Below are positions 22,722 to 34,689 of a stretch of DNA of 64,000 nucleotides, in pieces. The translations under genes were made by a program, and so were the position numbers. The notes below the pieces were generated by a model, which worked only from the letters and a program-made list of their open reading frames with translations, made no database searches and was not told the DNA's origin. Source of the stretch: Cyathus striatus (lineage: Eukaryota; Basidiomycota; Agaricomycetes; Agaricales; Nidulariaceae); the NCBI GenBank assembly GCA_025738555.1, contig JAOVFP010000003.1:558001-622000 (forward strand), in the 5' to 3' direction. Each line of letters starts with the position of its first letter. The first letter of the stretch is position 1.

Positions 22722-25714
22722 GGAAGGGGCTGTACCATATGGTACATGAGCTGGATACAGCAAATGTGGCCGATGAGACAGTGACACTGGATAAATTCCA
22801 CCGTCACATGGGCCACATTTCTCCTGAAACCACAAAGTGCCTTGTCGAGAAAGGCTTTGTAACTGGAATATGGCTCGAAAACTTATCCTCAGGTGATCTG
22901 TTCTTTTGCAAATCCTGTGTGTATGCAAAGGCGATACAAAAATCGGTCCTGTGATAGTGCGAGGGTGACTGTGTGACCATATTTGGTGGAGAGGTCCACT
23001 CAGACCTCTGGGGACTGGCCCCTGTTGCAACTAAAGCTGGAAAGAAATATTATATCACCTTTGTTGATGATAAAACCCAGCTTATGCACTTGTATCTCCT
23101 CAAATCCAAGGATGAGGCTTTTGGAGCCTACAAGGAGTACGAGGCCTGGGCAGACACGAATGTGAATGCCAAGATCAGGACACTGCACTCGGATCGAGGG
23201 GGAGAGTACCTGGGGAAGGACTTCATCAGCCACCTTAAGAGCAAAGGTACACTGCAGAAATTGACTGTGCATGATACTCCTTCACAGAATGGAATTGCGA
23301 AACATCGAAATCGGACCATCGTTGAGCGCATTTGAGCGTTGTTGCATGCCAGCAGACTACCGAAATCCCTTTGGGGTGAGGCAGCGCGACACGTAGTGTG
23401 GTTGATGAACCACACAACAACTTGCGTGCTTTCGGAGATGATGCCATACAAGGCTACTTTTAACAAGAAGCCTGATTTGCGTGACATGTGAGAGTGGGGC
23501 GAGAAAGTGTGGGTGCATGTCAAGAAGGGGAATAAGTTAGGAGGATGTGTCCGTGAGGGACACTGGATGGGTATTGATGAGCAATCAAAGGGCATACATG
23601 TATATTGGCCTGATACATGCACTGTTAGTGTTGAAAGGAATATCTATTTCAATAAAACGGGTGTGTCAGCCAGTCATCTCGAGGGGGAGGATTGGGAGTT
23701 CACTATCGAGACTCCTGCTGACTTACCTGCCTCAAAAATGAGCAAAACATTGCCTTCCCCAGCCACTGATAGCACAAAACCCGAAAATCCATCCTCCCCT
23801 GTCCCTTCTACTCCAGCAAAGCCTTCCCCACCGCATAGTGTCAACCCTCCCAGTGCCAATCCTCCGGATATTGTGCCTCCCGAGCTCCAAGGATGCCCAC
23901 GTCAAATGTTGAAACCATCTGCACACATACAGGAGTTGTTGGATGGAATGGCAGTGTATACGAACTGTCATAATGCGCCTATCATACCGGTTGGTGTCCA
24001 AATGTTGCGCCTGAGCCAGAACCAGTGGCCAAACATGAGCCTATGGTGTTTGAGGGGGAGGGATTCGCAGACTGGATTATGGCGGCAGATTACATTGAAG
24101 AATACACGATGGCAGCTGAAATCAGCGAGGCGGAAGTGCTGGAGCCTCAGCACCTCACTGAGGCGAAGTCCAGGCCAGATTGGCCTCTCTGGGAGCGAGT
24201 GATTGAGGAGGAGCTGGCAACTTTTGGGGGAAATGGGGACTTGGGAACTCGTTGATCCACCAGAGGATGCCAACATTGTCAGCTCAAAATGGGTATTCAG
24301 AGCTAAGAAGGACACTGATGGAAGTGTCATATGATACAAGGTGTGATTGGTTGCACAGGGCTTCTTGCAGGTTCCAGGTGTTGACTACTTTGACACATTT
24401 GCGCCAGTAGTGTGACTTGCGTCAATACACACTGTGCTCGCAATTGCAGCAGCTATGGACCTGGAACTCCACCAAATTGATATAAAGGGTGCATACTTAA
24501 ACGGAAAACTTATGGATGATGAGAAGATTTACATGTGCCAGCCCCCTGGCTATACAGCCCCCAATTCCTCTGGCAAGGTATGCTTTCTCCATAAAACCCT
24601 CTATGGCTTGAAGCAGTCTGGTCGTCATTGGTACCAGAGGCTCTGTGAGATCTTGATAGATTCCATGGGATTCAAGCATTGTGAGGTAGACCAGAGTGTG
24701 TTTATCAACAAGGAGGAGGGAGGGAAGAAGCTAACAGTAGTCCTAGTGCATGTCGATGATTGCACGCTGGTGGTGACGAGCCTTTCATTGATCAACCAGT
24801 TCAAAATCCGAATTGCCGGTCATGTGGACATTACCAATTTGGGCAAACTGCATTGGCTACTCAGAATTGAAGTCCGCCATGTTCGTGAACGTTGCACCCT
24901 CTTTCTTTCCCAATGTTCGTACATCGACTCCATCCTCTGTCATTTCAACTTGCAAGATGCAAAGCCCCTCTCCATCCCTATGGACCCAAGTGTCTGTCTC
25001 ACCTCTGCCCAATCTCCATCTTCGGCACGTGATTTTGTGTTTATGTGCAACATCCCCTACTCTGAAGCAGTAGGCTCTATCAACTATGCTGTCTTAGGAA
25101 CTCACCTGGACTTTGCATTCCCTCTTCAAACTGTGTCTCGTTTCATGTCAACTCCTGGTCCTGCTCATTGGGAAGCTGTACAGCAAATTCTCCAGTATTT
25201 GAAGGGCACAAGGGACTTGTGGTTGGGTTTTGGTGGTGAATCCACAGTTTTGGCAGGGTATTCAGATGCAGATGGCAATATGTCTGAGGATAGACATGCC
25301 ATCTCAGGGTATGCTTTTATTTTAAATGGTGGTGCTATTTCTTGGTCCTCTAAATGACAGGAAATCATCTCGCTCTCGACAACTGAGAGTGAATACATCG
25401 CCACAATGCATGCCTTGAAAGAAGCCTTATGGCTTCATTCTCTTATCACCCAAATTTTCAGTTTCAATCTCACCCCCACCACCCTCTTTTGCGACAATCA
25501 ATCCGCAATTGCCCTTATGAAAGACCACCAATACCACGCACACACAAAGCACATCAACATGCATTATCACTTTATCCATTGGATCATTGAAGAAGGATCC
25601 ATCTGCCTTGTCTACTGCCCAATCGATGATATGGTAGCTGACATATTCATGAAGGTGCTACCCTCCACAAAGGTCAAGCATTTCGCTAATGAACTCGGAC
25701 TTGTTAGGGTTTGA
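22722..25714 (+). pseudogene. pol: copia pol: integrase, reverse transcriptase, RNase H
   Basis: The copia frame resumes after the gypsy insertion. 22739-22954 is the pre-integrase HHCC region (FHRHMGH..CKSC). 22973-23335 is the integrase core, with HSDLWG and SDRGGEY present but the catalytic Glu replaced by Lys at 23300-23302 (NGIAKHRNRT). 23507-24202 is a Pro/Ser-rich linker. 24434-25357 is reverse transcriptase (YLNGKL, YGLKQSGRHWYQ) with HVDD in place of YVDD. 25406-25714 is RNase H (FCDNQSAI). Breaks include TGA at 23333-23335 and 25355-25357 and two TGA near 24335-24345, all plausibly former CGA. Confidence 0.92.
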
Positions 25715-25721
25715 GGGGGAG
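25710..25721 (+). promoter_or_regulatory. copia polypurine tract
   Basis: A TTTGAGGGGGAG run directly before the 3' LTR, with the pol stop codon in it. Expected primer for plus-strand synthesis. Confidence 0.8.
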
Positions 25722-26187
25722 TGTTGAATGCACAAATGCCTCCAAGTCCAACTTGTGCTCCCATTTTCTGTTAGACTGCACCTGCTCATATTCACTCAAC
25801 AGCCACTGAGGTCATACGCTCATTGCATGGTAAAGGGTAATATATTGTATATATTGTATCCCTTTCAGTTTCACTATGCCGCCCTTGTTTTGTACTAACA
25901 CTTACTTGTACTATACTGCTATTGCACTACACAGCGCACTCTTGGCCACAAACCTTCCCCTCTATGTAGTTTACTCCATTATCTCAGAGTAAAGGACTTG
26001 TACTGTATATAAACACATGTAGTTTAGCTAGTACACCTCAGCCATTGTTTACAACGCTGAGGTGAGTTCTCTTAGTTGTACATAATGTAACATCTACTTA
26101 CAATTACCTAGTGAATCACTCTAGGTACTTATTTAATATACTAGCCATTGTTTACAATGCTGAGTGAATCACTCTAGGTTTTCTACA
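25722..26187 (+). repeat. copia 3' LTR
   Basis: 466 bp, aligned end to end with 13639-14104 without evident indels. Followed by CTCAG. Confidence 0.95.
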
Positions 26188-29100
26188 CTCAGTACCTAAC
26201 CTTCAATCCCAGACAGCCCTCAGATCCTTCTGCTCCCTATGTACTGCAAAAAGCACAGCATGGTCTCATCAAATCATGCAAGATATCCATCTCTGGAACA
26301 TTCTACAACTATACTAGGTAGCAAATATTAGTCACACAATCAAGCACAACAGTGCAAGGTACTCACCACAAACCCCCAAGCAACCCCCAGCCCACATATC
26401 ACCAACACACTCCAAGCATACAAGACACACATCCTGAGACCACAAACCCCCAAGTGACCTCCAGCCAACACAACACCGACACCCTCCAAGCACACAAGAC
26501 ACATATCCCAAGATCACACAACTACACTAGGCAAAAAATGTTAGTCACACAACCAAGCACAACAATGCAATGGACAGACCATAAACCTGAGTGACCCCCA
26601 GCCCATGATCACAAGCAGATTTCTCCACTGTTGGTGGGAGGTAAGAGGAAGTAAGAGTAAGGAAGAAATGGACATGCATGAAAAAAATTTCGAGCAAACC
26701 CAGAGTGGAGATTCATTGTATCACATGAGTAATATGTAAGCGATTGGCTGGAAACATCAACTGGCAAGTGCATGCGCAGCCAAGCACACCGCAGCATGCC
26801 CACCTGGCCCCCTCTTCATTTCCTCCTACCGCTCGTCATAGTCACATTAATTATGTTGATTTTAGTCACAAAATTCTCCATTTCATGTTACATTACTCAG
26901 TGCGGTATATATTATAAGTTAGAATAGGTAATCATCAAGGGATTCAAAGATGTAATATGTAAATTAGGCCTGTTCATATTGAAATCATCAAATAATAGTA
27001 CTTCTACATCATTACAAACATGATATATGGCATTAGAGAAAAAGAATTTAAGGAACTTATATAGTTTACATTATACCACATATCATGTACAAAGGTATAT
27101 GTAGTTGGTTGTCTAATGTATATGAATCTATACCTCCTTCACTCTTTCATCTGTAGCCTATAATTTTCTATGAAGCAGTTCAGTGCCAGTATATTGCGCT
27201 ACGCATCATAAACTGCTGTTATGCAGTGCTATGCCGCCTATACAGAGCTGTGTGGCTTGGCGGATGATCGACATCGGCTACCAAGCTTGGCGCTTAGTTT
27301 GGTAGCCGGATCGGTATTTCCTGATGTTTTTCATGCTCTATATTTTATCCTCCTACTTTCTTGAATCACAGTGTTGCTTTACAACTCTTCATACAGCATC
27401 GTATTTTTGCTTTAATATATTTAGTCTGCGCGGTGTTATGACTCTCGCGTTTACGATGAGTCGTCAGTGCAAGTTCAAATGATTGGTAATCTGGAAGTGG
27501 AGCGAACTGCGTCACGTACGGGCTACGGCAATAAAAGGATTTAACCTTTTCTCCAATTCGTTTTGCGTGGGAAAGAAGTTGATGTTCCGCAGGATGCCCT
27601 TGACAATGTGCAGCACAGGCCACAGGCCACCCAGGCATCGTTCGCATCCTACAGGCTACGCACCCAGAGATCCCCTCCACAGCCCGCCAAGGTACCATCC
27701 TCGGCGCTTCTTTCACTTCTCAAACTCAGCTAACGGCATCCATGTGACAGATCTACATAGTCGAACGTCACACACGCACGCCCAGACCGATCCCATTATT
27801 TCGAGGTCAGAAGGTTGATGTCTTCAAACGACATGTGGATGAATGGAGTTCCTGGAGGGGGTAAGTTCCACTACGTCCCTTTCGAATTCAAATTCACGAC
27901 TTATCCCTCCTAAAGATCCTAGATCCACCCCACTTGCTACGCTCTCCTACTCCACACCTCCTCGCATCCAACAACGCACCCCTTCAACTGAATCCAGCAC
28001 CATACATCCATCTCTAGCGCTAGTGGATGCCGAAATTGCAGTGACCTACGTGAATCCAGAGTCCTATCCCAACGCCTCAGCTCATCTGACCAAATGCCTC
28101 CAATTCCAACGCTTGCACCAGCCCATCCTGTCCCCAATCCGCAAGATTCCACACTCAATCCTGCCCTGAATCTTCTAATACACCGTATATACCGACTCCG
28201 ACTCTCTCCCCGCCGGGCCTGGGCCCCATGCATGGTGGTCCATAACCCAAATCAGCAGCACCTGCCGCCGTACTGCGCTCTCCCTCTCCCCTCTCCCACC
28301 TTCAATTCCCCTAAACACCAACTCAAGTCATGCCTCCTACCTCCACCTTCTCTCTACCACCCTCAAAACCTCCCAAAATTCACTAACATTGCACATATTC
28401 GGGCGCGCGTACCTAGGACACCCTGGCTCCCCCTCTCCCACACCAGTCCATCCCGCCCTTGAGTTCCTCCTCTCGCACAGCCACAAATGGTCCCACATCT
28501 TCCTCCACCTCATTGTTCGTGCCGAGGATGGCTGTGGGACCGGGAACAACCCCTCTCTGTCTTTCTGGTCTTTCAAATGCCGCAAGATGCACTTGACGCG
28601 TTGTTCGTGCTCGAAGGTTGTAATTTGATATGTAATCTGGCGGAGTCGTTAAGGGCGAAGGAGAATACATTGGCTATTGAAGAGAGTGCGATTGGGAGGG
28701 GGGAAGGGGTGAGGAGGGCTGGAGAGGTTAGCTAGTAAAGAGGCGAGAACTCAGAGGACTGGTGTTGTTTTGAGGTCCCCGGAGGGGTTTGAGGTTCCTG
28801 ATGTTGCTTATTTGCTTATTCGTCTTATTCCCTCCTTCCTTTCGTTCCTCTCAGTTCCGTGCTGATGCCAACATAGATGCTAGACATTTCACACTACCTC
28901 CTCCTCGTCGCGCGCATAGACCCACTTCTCATACCTAATAGTCAGAATTTGGTTCAATGGAGAAGGGACCGGCGTACGTACATATTCAGCTTTACAGGTC
29001 TTAGAACCAGAAGAGCTTGTACTGGTACGTTCGTAGTGTTCACAATCGCAACCCGCACACCAACCATCCTATGACACCCTACCACCAGCCACATGTCTTC

Positions 29101-29638
29101 TCACTCTAGCCCACCAGCCAAGATTCTCGAAGATAGCATCGAACTATGAAATATAGAGGGGGCATTCATTTATCACTACAATTATTAATCTAGTTTTTTA
29201 TTAGCTGTTCTTTCTTAATCCAATTTTCTCTAAAATGAATTGCATTTCTAATGGTAAATGTCTGTTAAATGAGATGGTAGTGGGCCCTGACACTTGCCGG
29301 CCCTATTCTTTATTACTATATCCGGTGTCCCAAAGGTCCCTAATATCCAACTACCTTAAAAGGTAGTGGGAGCTATTACTAAAAATAGTGCTCGCTACGT
29401 GCTATTATTAGTATTCTCCCATGCTATCGGTGGCGTCATCGAAAGCGCACGCTGCTCATATTTCTGAGTCGTTTCTGACACTATGTATTTGGAGCAGTTT
29501 ACTTCCCACGTGCCGTACTAAAGATGCGGGAAACCGAACACCGTGTGGCGTTCCACCTTGTCTGCTAACCACCACCTGCCAACGTCAAGCAGAACCTTGT
29601 AATTGAACGACTTCAATAGCATTCAGAGTGTGAACAAT
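26188..29638. other. no confident gene; short tandem duplication near 26340-26580
   Basis: 26340-26580 repeats a C/A-rich unit (ACAAACCCCCAAG..CCTCCAGCC) about twice. 26600-27480 is AT-rich. 27480-28735 is GC-richer, with overlapping open frames on both strands, mostly proline-rich; none gives a recognised domain or consistent splicing, so an unknown or decayed gene here is possible. 28740-29630 shows nothing I can support. Confidence 0.4.
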
Positions 29639-32550
29639 ATGCCTTGGGACATTGTGAAGTTGAATGATGGTTCGTAGAGATATCTCTTAATTCGGTACTA
29701 ATGTAAAGTGCTAACATAGTCTGTAGGCTATTCAATGCCCAGCATCAAGGGGCTGTCTTCCGAGCAATTCGCGAAAGTCATCGGGGAGGCGTTACGCACT
29801 GTGACACCTCCCAGATATGTCACATGCTAAGCCGATTTATTACGTGACCTTGTCAATGAGCTTAGCGCGGCAATGCCACAAGGGAATCTGAATGCATTGC
29901 AATAATGCTTGAGTCACTGAAGTATTAGTAGTACTTAACTCGCAGTAATTGCATCAATAGATAGTCAATAGATTGTGGAACAATTAATATCTAAGATATA
30001 TACGTGCATTAGATTGATGCAGAGGTATGTGGATTTTTTAGAAACTCGGAAGGAGGATTGCAATGTCTAACAAAATAAAAGTCTTCACAAGAAAAAGAAA
30101 GGAAAATAACCATTGTATCTGGATATTACTGTCGGCATTGACCTTTGTGTATTATTCTTGTAGAAGGCCCCAAGTGCTTCTACTACAAGCTGAGTGCGCA
30201 CACTATTAATAAGCTCAGTGTCCCATAACCTCTTGTCTTCTTGAACAGAAATGAAGTACAAAATTACTACTACCGGGTTGATCTTCAGGTTTTCAACAAG
30301 TCCCTGTGCAAATGTTCCGGGTCATTGCAGGTTTCGGAGACCGTTTGGAAATATAATATTCAATCCCCGAGCAAAGGTTGTTGATGGATACAGGTGGATA
30401 CATTTATTGCAAATGAATTGTCTACACGAAAAGAGAACATTCTGTCACTTGAAGTTCAGTGAAAGCTTGGTAAAAGCTCTATCAAGAAAGAGGCCGAAGA
30501 AATAAATTTACTGATCTGAATAAATAGATGTAAAATACTTATACTATTAACTGGATCGATCAAATGTGGTGGTGTTGCTCGGGGCTAACGCAGGCTCTTG
30601 CTTCCTCCCCCCTTTGATACATACCTACTATCTTCAAGTTCCCTTTCAATCTATTTGGCTATTTTCACCCTTATTTCCTATGTTGTGTTTAACTAGTGCG
30701 GGTAAAGTGCGAGATCGGCATATGTCGTCTCACACTGCGCTTGCAGTTTTTTTCCTATCGTAGATTCTATCATACTCTCGCGCAGTACTTTTAAATCCCC
30801 TCCCTCCATCCTTTTTTTTTTGGGTTATTTTCTAGCTTAGTTACCACTTTTACGACACAGTCCCTTGTAGCTGGCTTGATCCTGACCCCCTCAATCAGAT
30901 CTTCTGAAGAGTTCTTAGGCTCGAGAACGTTTAGACCTCAAATATTCATTTAATTCGCAAAACCATTAGGACTCGTACCAACCTTAGTATCTCACCAAGT
31001 TTTCGAAGCTCAATTTATTCATAACTGTTAGTAAGTGTACTACGTTCGTTTTACATTTCAGCGCTGCATTTGTTTCGTTACAACGTGCAGAATTCCCTGG
31101 GAACACGTTCTTATACTTATTGAAAAAGTAGTTATTTGCGTGTAATCACTTACTCAGAATAGCGGTGTATTATGCCCAACTCGCATGACGATCGCCAATG
31201 AAGCTGTCGGAGGCAACCGATTAGTATATCAGGGAGGTGTCACAGTGCGTAACGCCTCCCCGGTGACTTTCGCGAATTGCTCGGAAGACAGCCCCCTGCC
31301 CAGCATTGCGTAAGTCTATGGATACTGATACACCCTTGTGCGCTCACCAACTGGAATTGGCTTCATAGTTTTGGAACTTGGAAACTTGGAAATGGCCAAG
31401 GACCAACTGACCAAGTCGATCAAGCTATTTCAGTCGGTTTCAGCCATGTAGACACCGCTCAACTGTATGGCAACGAACAAGAAGCTGGCACTGCTATTCG
31501 CGAGAGCGGGCTCTCCAGGAGCGACATTTTCATTACAACGAAGTACTCTGGCCTTGATGTACTGGATATTCCAACTTCGATAAACAACAGTCTCAAGAAC
31601 GTACGTCTTTATTCTTTGTTCAGACAGTGTATATATATATCGATGAATGAAATAGCTTGGTGTCGAGTACATTGATTTGTACCTCATTCATCACCCAAGC
31701 CTCGCAGTTCCTGATATTCCTACCGCGTGGAGACAAATGGAGGATTTGAAGGAGAAAGGACTTGTGAAGTTCGTAAATCAGAACGACTTATACTTTCTCT
31801 AGATTATTAACATTAGCTAAAAATAGGTCTATCGGTGTCAGCAACTTTGGTGTAAAAGACTTGGGAATTTTGCTCGCTCATGCGAAGTTCAAACCGGCCG
31901 CGAATCAGGTTTGTTTACTTATTCCTCATAAATTATCATATTAACACTGTGTATAGATTCTTCTTCATCCCTATGTATGGGAACAACAAGCTCCAATCGT
32001 GACATTCTGTGCTGCAGAAAATATCGTTGTGGAGGCGTACAGTGCTCTCATGTTAGCTTTCCCCGATTCCAAGCTTGCTTCATAAGCTAATAATAAAAAC
32101 AGCCCTGTAACTTCTCGTCCCGGAGGACCAGTTGACAAGCCTGTTCAAAAAGCAGCCGACCGCCTCGGAGCATCAATGGATCAAATTCTTATAGCATGGG
32201 CAAAAGCCAAAGGAGCTGCTGTCGTTACGTAGGTCCAGCATTTGTCTAACTTTAGAACACCTAATGACTAGTATTTAAACAGGACCAGCTCAAAGAAATA
32301 TCGTCTTGAGGGATATCTTGCTGCCGGAGACTTGAGTTCGTGTTTTATTATATTACTTCATTATAATTCTTTATTAACGTCTTCGATCACAGAACTTCTT
32401 CCAAACGAGATTGCAGCTATTGATGCTGCTGGCGCAATAGGTACTAAGCTCTATGTAGCGAAGCAGTTCCTTCGACGCGCTGTCGGCGTTATGCTCCTCG
32501 GAGCTGCGCTTCTGGGCGTTGCGTCGTATTCTGGTATAAATGTCATTTGA
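29639..32550 (+). pseudogene. aldo/keto reductase gene, interrupted in exon 2 by a hAT-like element
   Basis: Nine exons join in frame into about 303 residues: 29639-29669, 29727-29745 plus 31307-31309 (split by the insertion), 31369-31600, 31656-31768, 31827-31908, 31957-32051, 32103-32228, 32283-32335, 32393-32550. The product belongs to the NAD(P)H-dependent aldo/keto reductases. The catalytic tetrad is visible as Asp46 and Tyr51 (DTAQLYGNE), Lys76 (TTKYSG) and His107 (YLIHHP). The C-terminus ends in a hydrophobic stretch (VGVMLLGAALLGVASYSG) that may anchor it to a membrane. There are no stops and splice sites are intact; the only lesion is the 1.55-kb insertion after MPSI. Substrate cannot be told. 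The downstream exons might still be transcribed. Confidence 0.9.
29746..31298. mobile_element. non-autonomous hAT-like element in the reductase gene
   Basis: 1,553 bp with terminal inverted repeats of about 72-77 bp that begin CARGGGGCTGTCTTCCGAGC and show about two mismatches. It is flanked by a perfect 8-bp duplication CCCAGCAT (29738-29745 and 31299-31306). TIRs starting CARGG and 8-bp duplications are typical of hAT elements. I see no transposase inside; open frames are short and unrelated. Removing the element and one duplication restores the reductase frame. Confidence 0.9.
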
Positions 32551-33089
32551 AGCAGCTGAGAGGCTCGTTTTTTCGCTATTGCACAGATCCTCCTCTGATT
32601 GATCTTAAAACGGACACGTTATAAATACGGATGAGATAACAAAGTTATGAATTTACATAAATACTACACAAGAATAAACACACTCGTACAGTGCAAATAT
32701 TGAGAAGTTTGACGTTTTGATACTTCACTATCAAAGTATTGCTAAGTTAATATGGTTTGAAGGTGATAAAGATATTTCGCCAAGGACCTTGATGTCGGTC
32801 CTTCCTGAGAAGACCTCGTGCTAAAGCACGGAAATAGTTAGCCGTGGTAATTATAGGAGTTAATCTATGAGTGTATATTTAAAGGAACGTTTGTATGTTG
32901 ATCCTCTCCTGTACACTACGAGGACCTCTCGTTTCATCAAGCTGTTAGGATTGGTCCATCTCCTACCAATCCCCGCACAGGCCATTCTATTCGAAAATAT
33001 TTGTGATGTACCCAGAGATATTAGTTACGACTTTCTACTTAATTATATGAATGGAGTGTTCCGCCATAACATTGATAATATTTTGTTGA
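32551..33089. other. no recognisable gene
   Basis: Spacer between the reductase and NACHT fragment E. One 83-codon frame (32867-33118, plus) has no recognisable feature. Confidence 0.45.
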
Positions 33090-33561
33090 GACATTTCGTG
33101 GTGCATGGGATCTTATAACTAGGAATTTACGGATGCAAGTTCTCCAATGAGCATATTTGCTTGAACAAATAAAACCACCTCTCTATTTTAAACAATTTCT
33201 TCTGGAATTTGTGCAAGATCTTGAGTACTGCATTTTAACCTTATGGGATAAGGATTATAAAAACCGTATTATTGAAGATGAATGTGATGTTGTTAAAGAT
33301 AATATACAATTGCTGATGAGAGCTATTGACAAAGGTGAGTTTTTATTAGAATTATTTATGTTATTTTTATACAATTCTGATGGTGTATGTTAGGAAAGTG
33401 AAGTGATAGAAAATGACAAGGTGTCTGAAAATGAATACTATTATACTCATCAAGCCACAAACTTCGGTACTATCAAATTCAAGGATGTGGTAGATGCTAG
33501 CTTTGTCATGACCATAAAGTACTTTCGCGACTCCGAGAACAATCCAATACCATCATCCTAG
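33090..33561 (+). pseudogene. NACHT family 3' fragment, copy E
   Basis: Begins at a sequence matching the end of exon 2 of copies A and B (GGTGCATGGGAT), then exon 3 (33157-33334, IKPPLYFKQFLLEFVQDLEYC), an intron with the same GTGAG donor, and exon 4 ending SS plus stop at 33561. Only the C-terminal part is present and the exon 2-3 junction is deleted. It cannot make a STAND protein. Confidence 0.82.
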
Positions 33562-34689
33562 GGTGACTGCAGCTGGCGCACCATCCGTTGTGTTACTCAG
33601 ATAAATATCTTCTTAAAAATCTGTGACACTGGTGGCCATACTATCCACATATTATACATTTGATAAGCACTTTTATTATGATTTTTCAATTCTAGTACTA
33701 TGCTTACCTTCATATATATCACCAGTACTCTAATATACTGTTATATACTATCCGTTTTCTATCATTTTCGATTCAGCTTCTTTTGTCCCTTACAAGTAAC
33801 ACTTTATCGATTATCTCAAGATTATCTCCTCGTTTCCTTGTTTCTTTCTTTCCCTTGGGACATCCTGCTCTTCACTCTCTCGTCTGCTCTTTTTTCTCTT
33901 CGGCTCCTCTTCCCACACTCATACAGTCTCACAAAGACAGATGTAGACTGGGGAACTGGCGGCCTGGCCGATAGCACCAGGCAGACGGACGCCGCCGTGC
34001 TGGTGATCAAGCCAAGCCGGATTTGTATTGGTCACGCAGTCACGATACAACCATCAATGTCACAAGACGTGACGTGACATTTTGAACCCGTCTTCTTTTG
34101 CCTCCTGCTCCCCTTCGTTAGCAGTTGCCCTTCGACCATCGTACTAAATACGCATAACACAACCTTCGGTACTATCCCACGTGAATTAAAACCAACATAT
34201 CAATGGTTCTCTTTTTCCAGAGCCCAGCTTGCCAAGCCCGCATGGCCGGAAGGCCAATCAGACGCAGTCTAAAGAGCTCCCAAAAGCGCAGCTATGAGCA
34301 TCGAAGAGCTCCTCAGGTCGGACACAAGACAATCGAGGATGGATGTGGAGGCTATGATTACCGTACGTTCGACGTGAACTCCCCACTGTTTTCTGCTTAC
34401 ACGATGTCGTCTCAGAATGATACTGCCTTTGCTGCTTGCTCTGGCTTTGAATGTTGTCGTTAATCAAACATCAAGACCTCGACGCAGTCTTCATCAATGT
34501 CTCCAACTCCATCACTCACTCAGACCTCAGCCCCTGCAACGATGAGGACGGAATCAGCGCAGAATACCTTCCCCGCCACTCTGCTATCGAGTAATGATTC
34601 CGATATCCCAGTGCAATCGTACGTTTCCATTCAACTCGTTCTCCTTCTTTTTACTCACCCTATTTACCTCCCCTAACAGCCCTACTTAA
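33562..34689. other. no confident gene; possible decayed 5' exons of the next gene
   Basis: 33600-34080 is low-complexity pyrimidine-rich. 34200-34620 holds short frames (for example DAVFINVSNSITHSDL, near 34480) that could be 5' exons of the following gene, but I cannot join them reliably. Confidence 0.3.

Larger units (their letters stand above)
13639..26187 (+). mobile_element. Ty1/copia LTR retrotransposon, split by a nested gypsy element
   Basis: Both LTRs are 466 bp (13639-14104 and 25722-26187) and begin TGTTGAATGC and end TTCTACA. The flanks are CTCAA (left) and CTCAG (right), a 5-bp target duplication with one transition. Removing element 2 and its 5-bp duplication leaves a 5.58-kb element. 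Domain order is gag, protease, integrase, reverse transcriptase, RNase H, which is copia order. LTR differences are mostly C/T and G/A transitions. Many TGA stops and lost active-site residues show it is dead. Confidence 0.95.

Noticed and set aside
27480..28735. Possible proline-rich gene on the plus strand
   Set aside because: Several overlapping frames compete, none has a recognised domain or a coherent set of splice sites.
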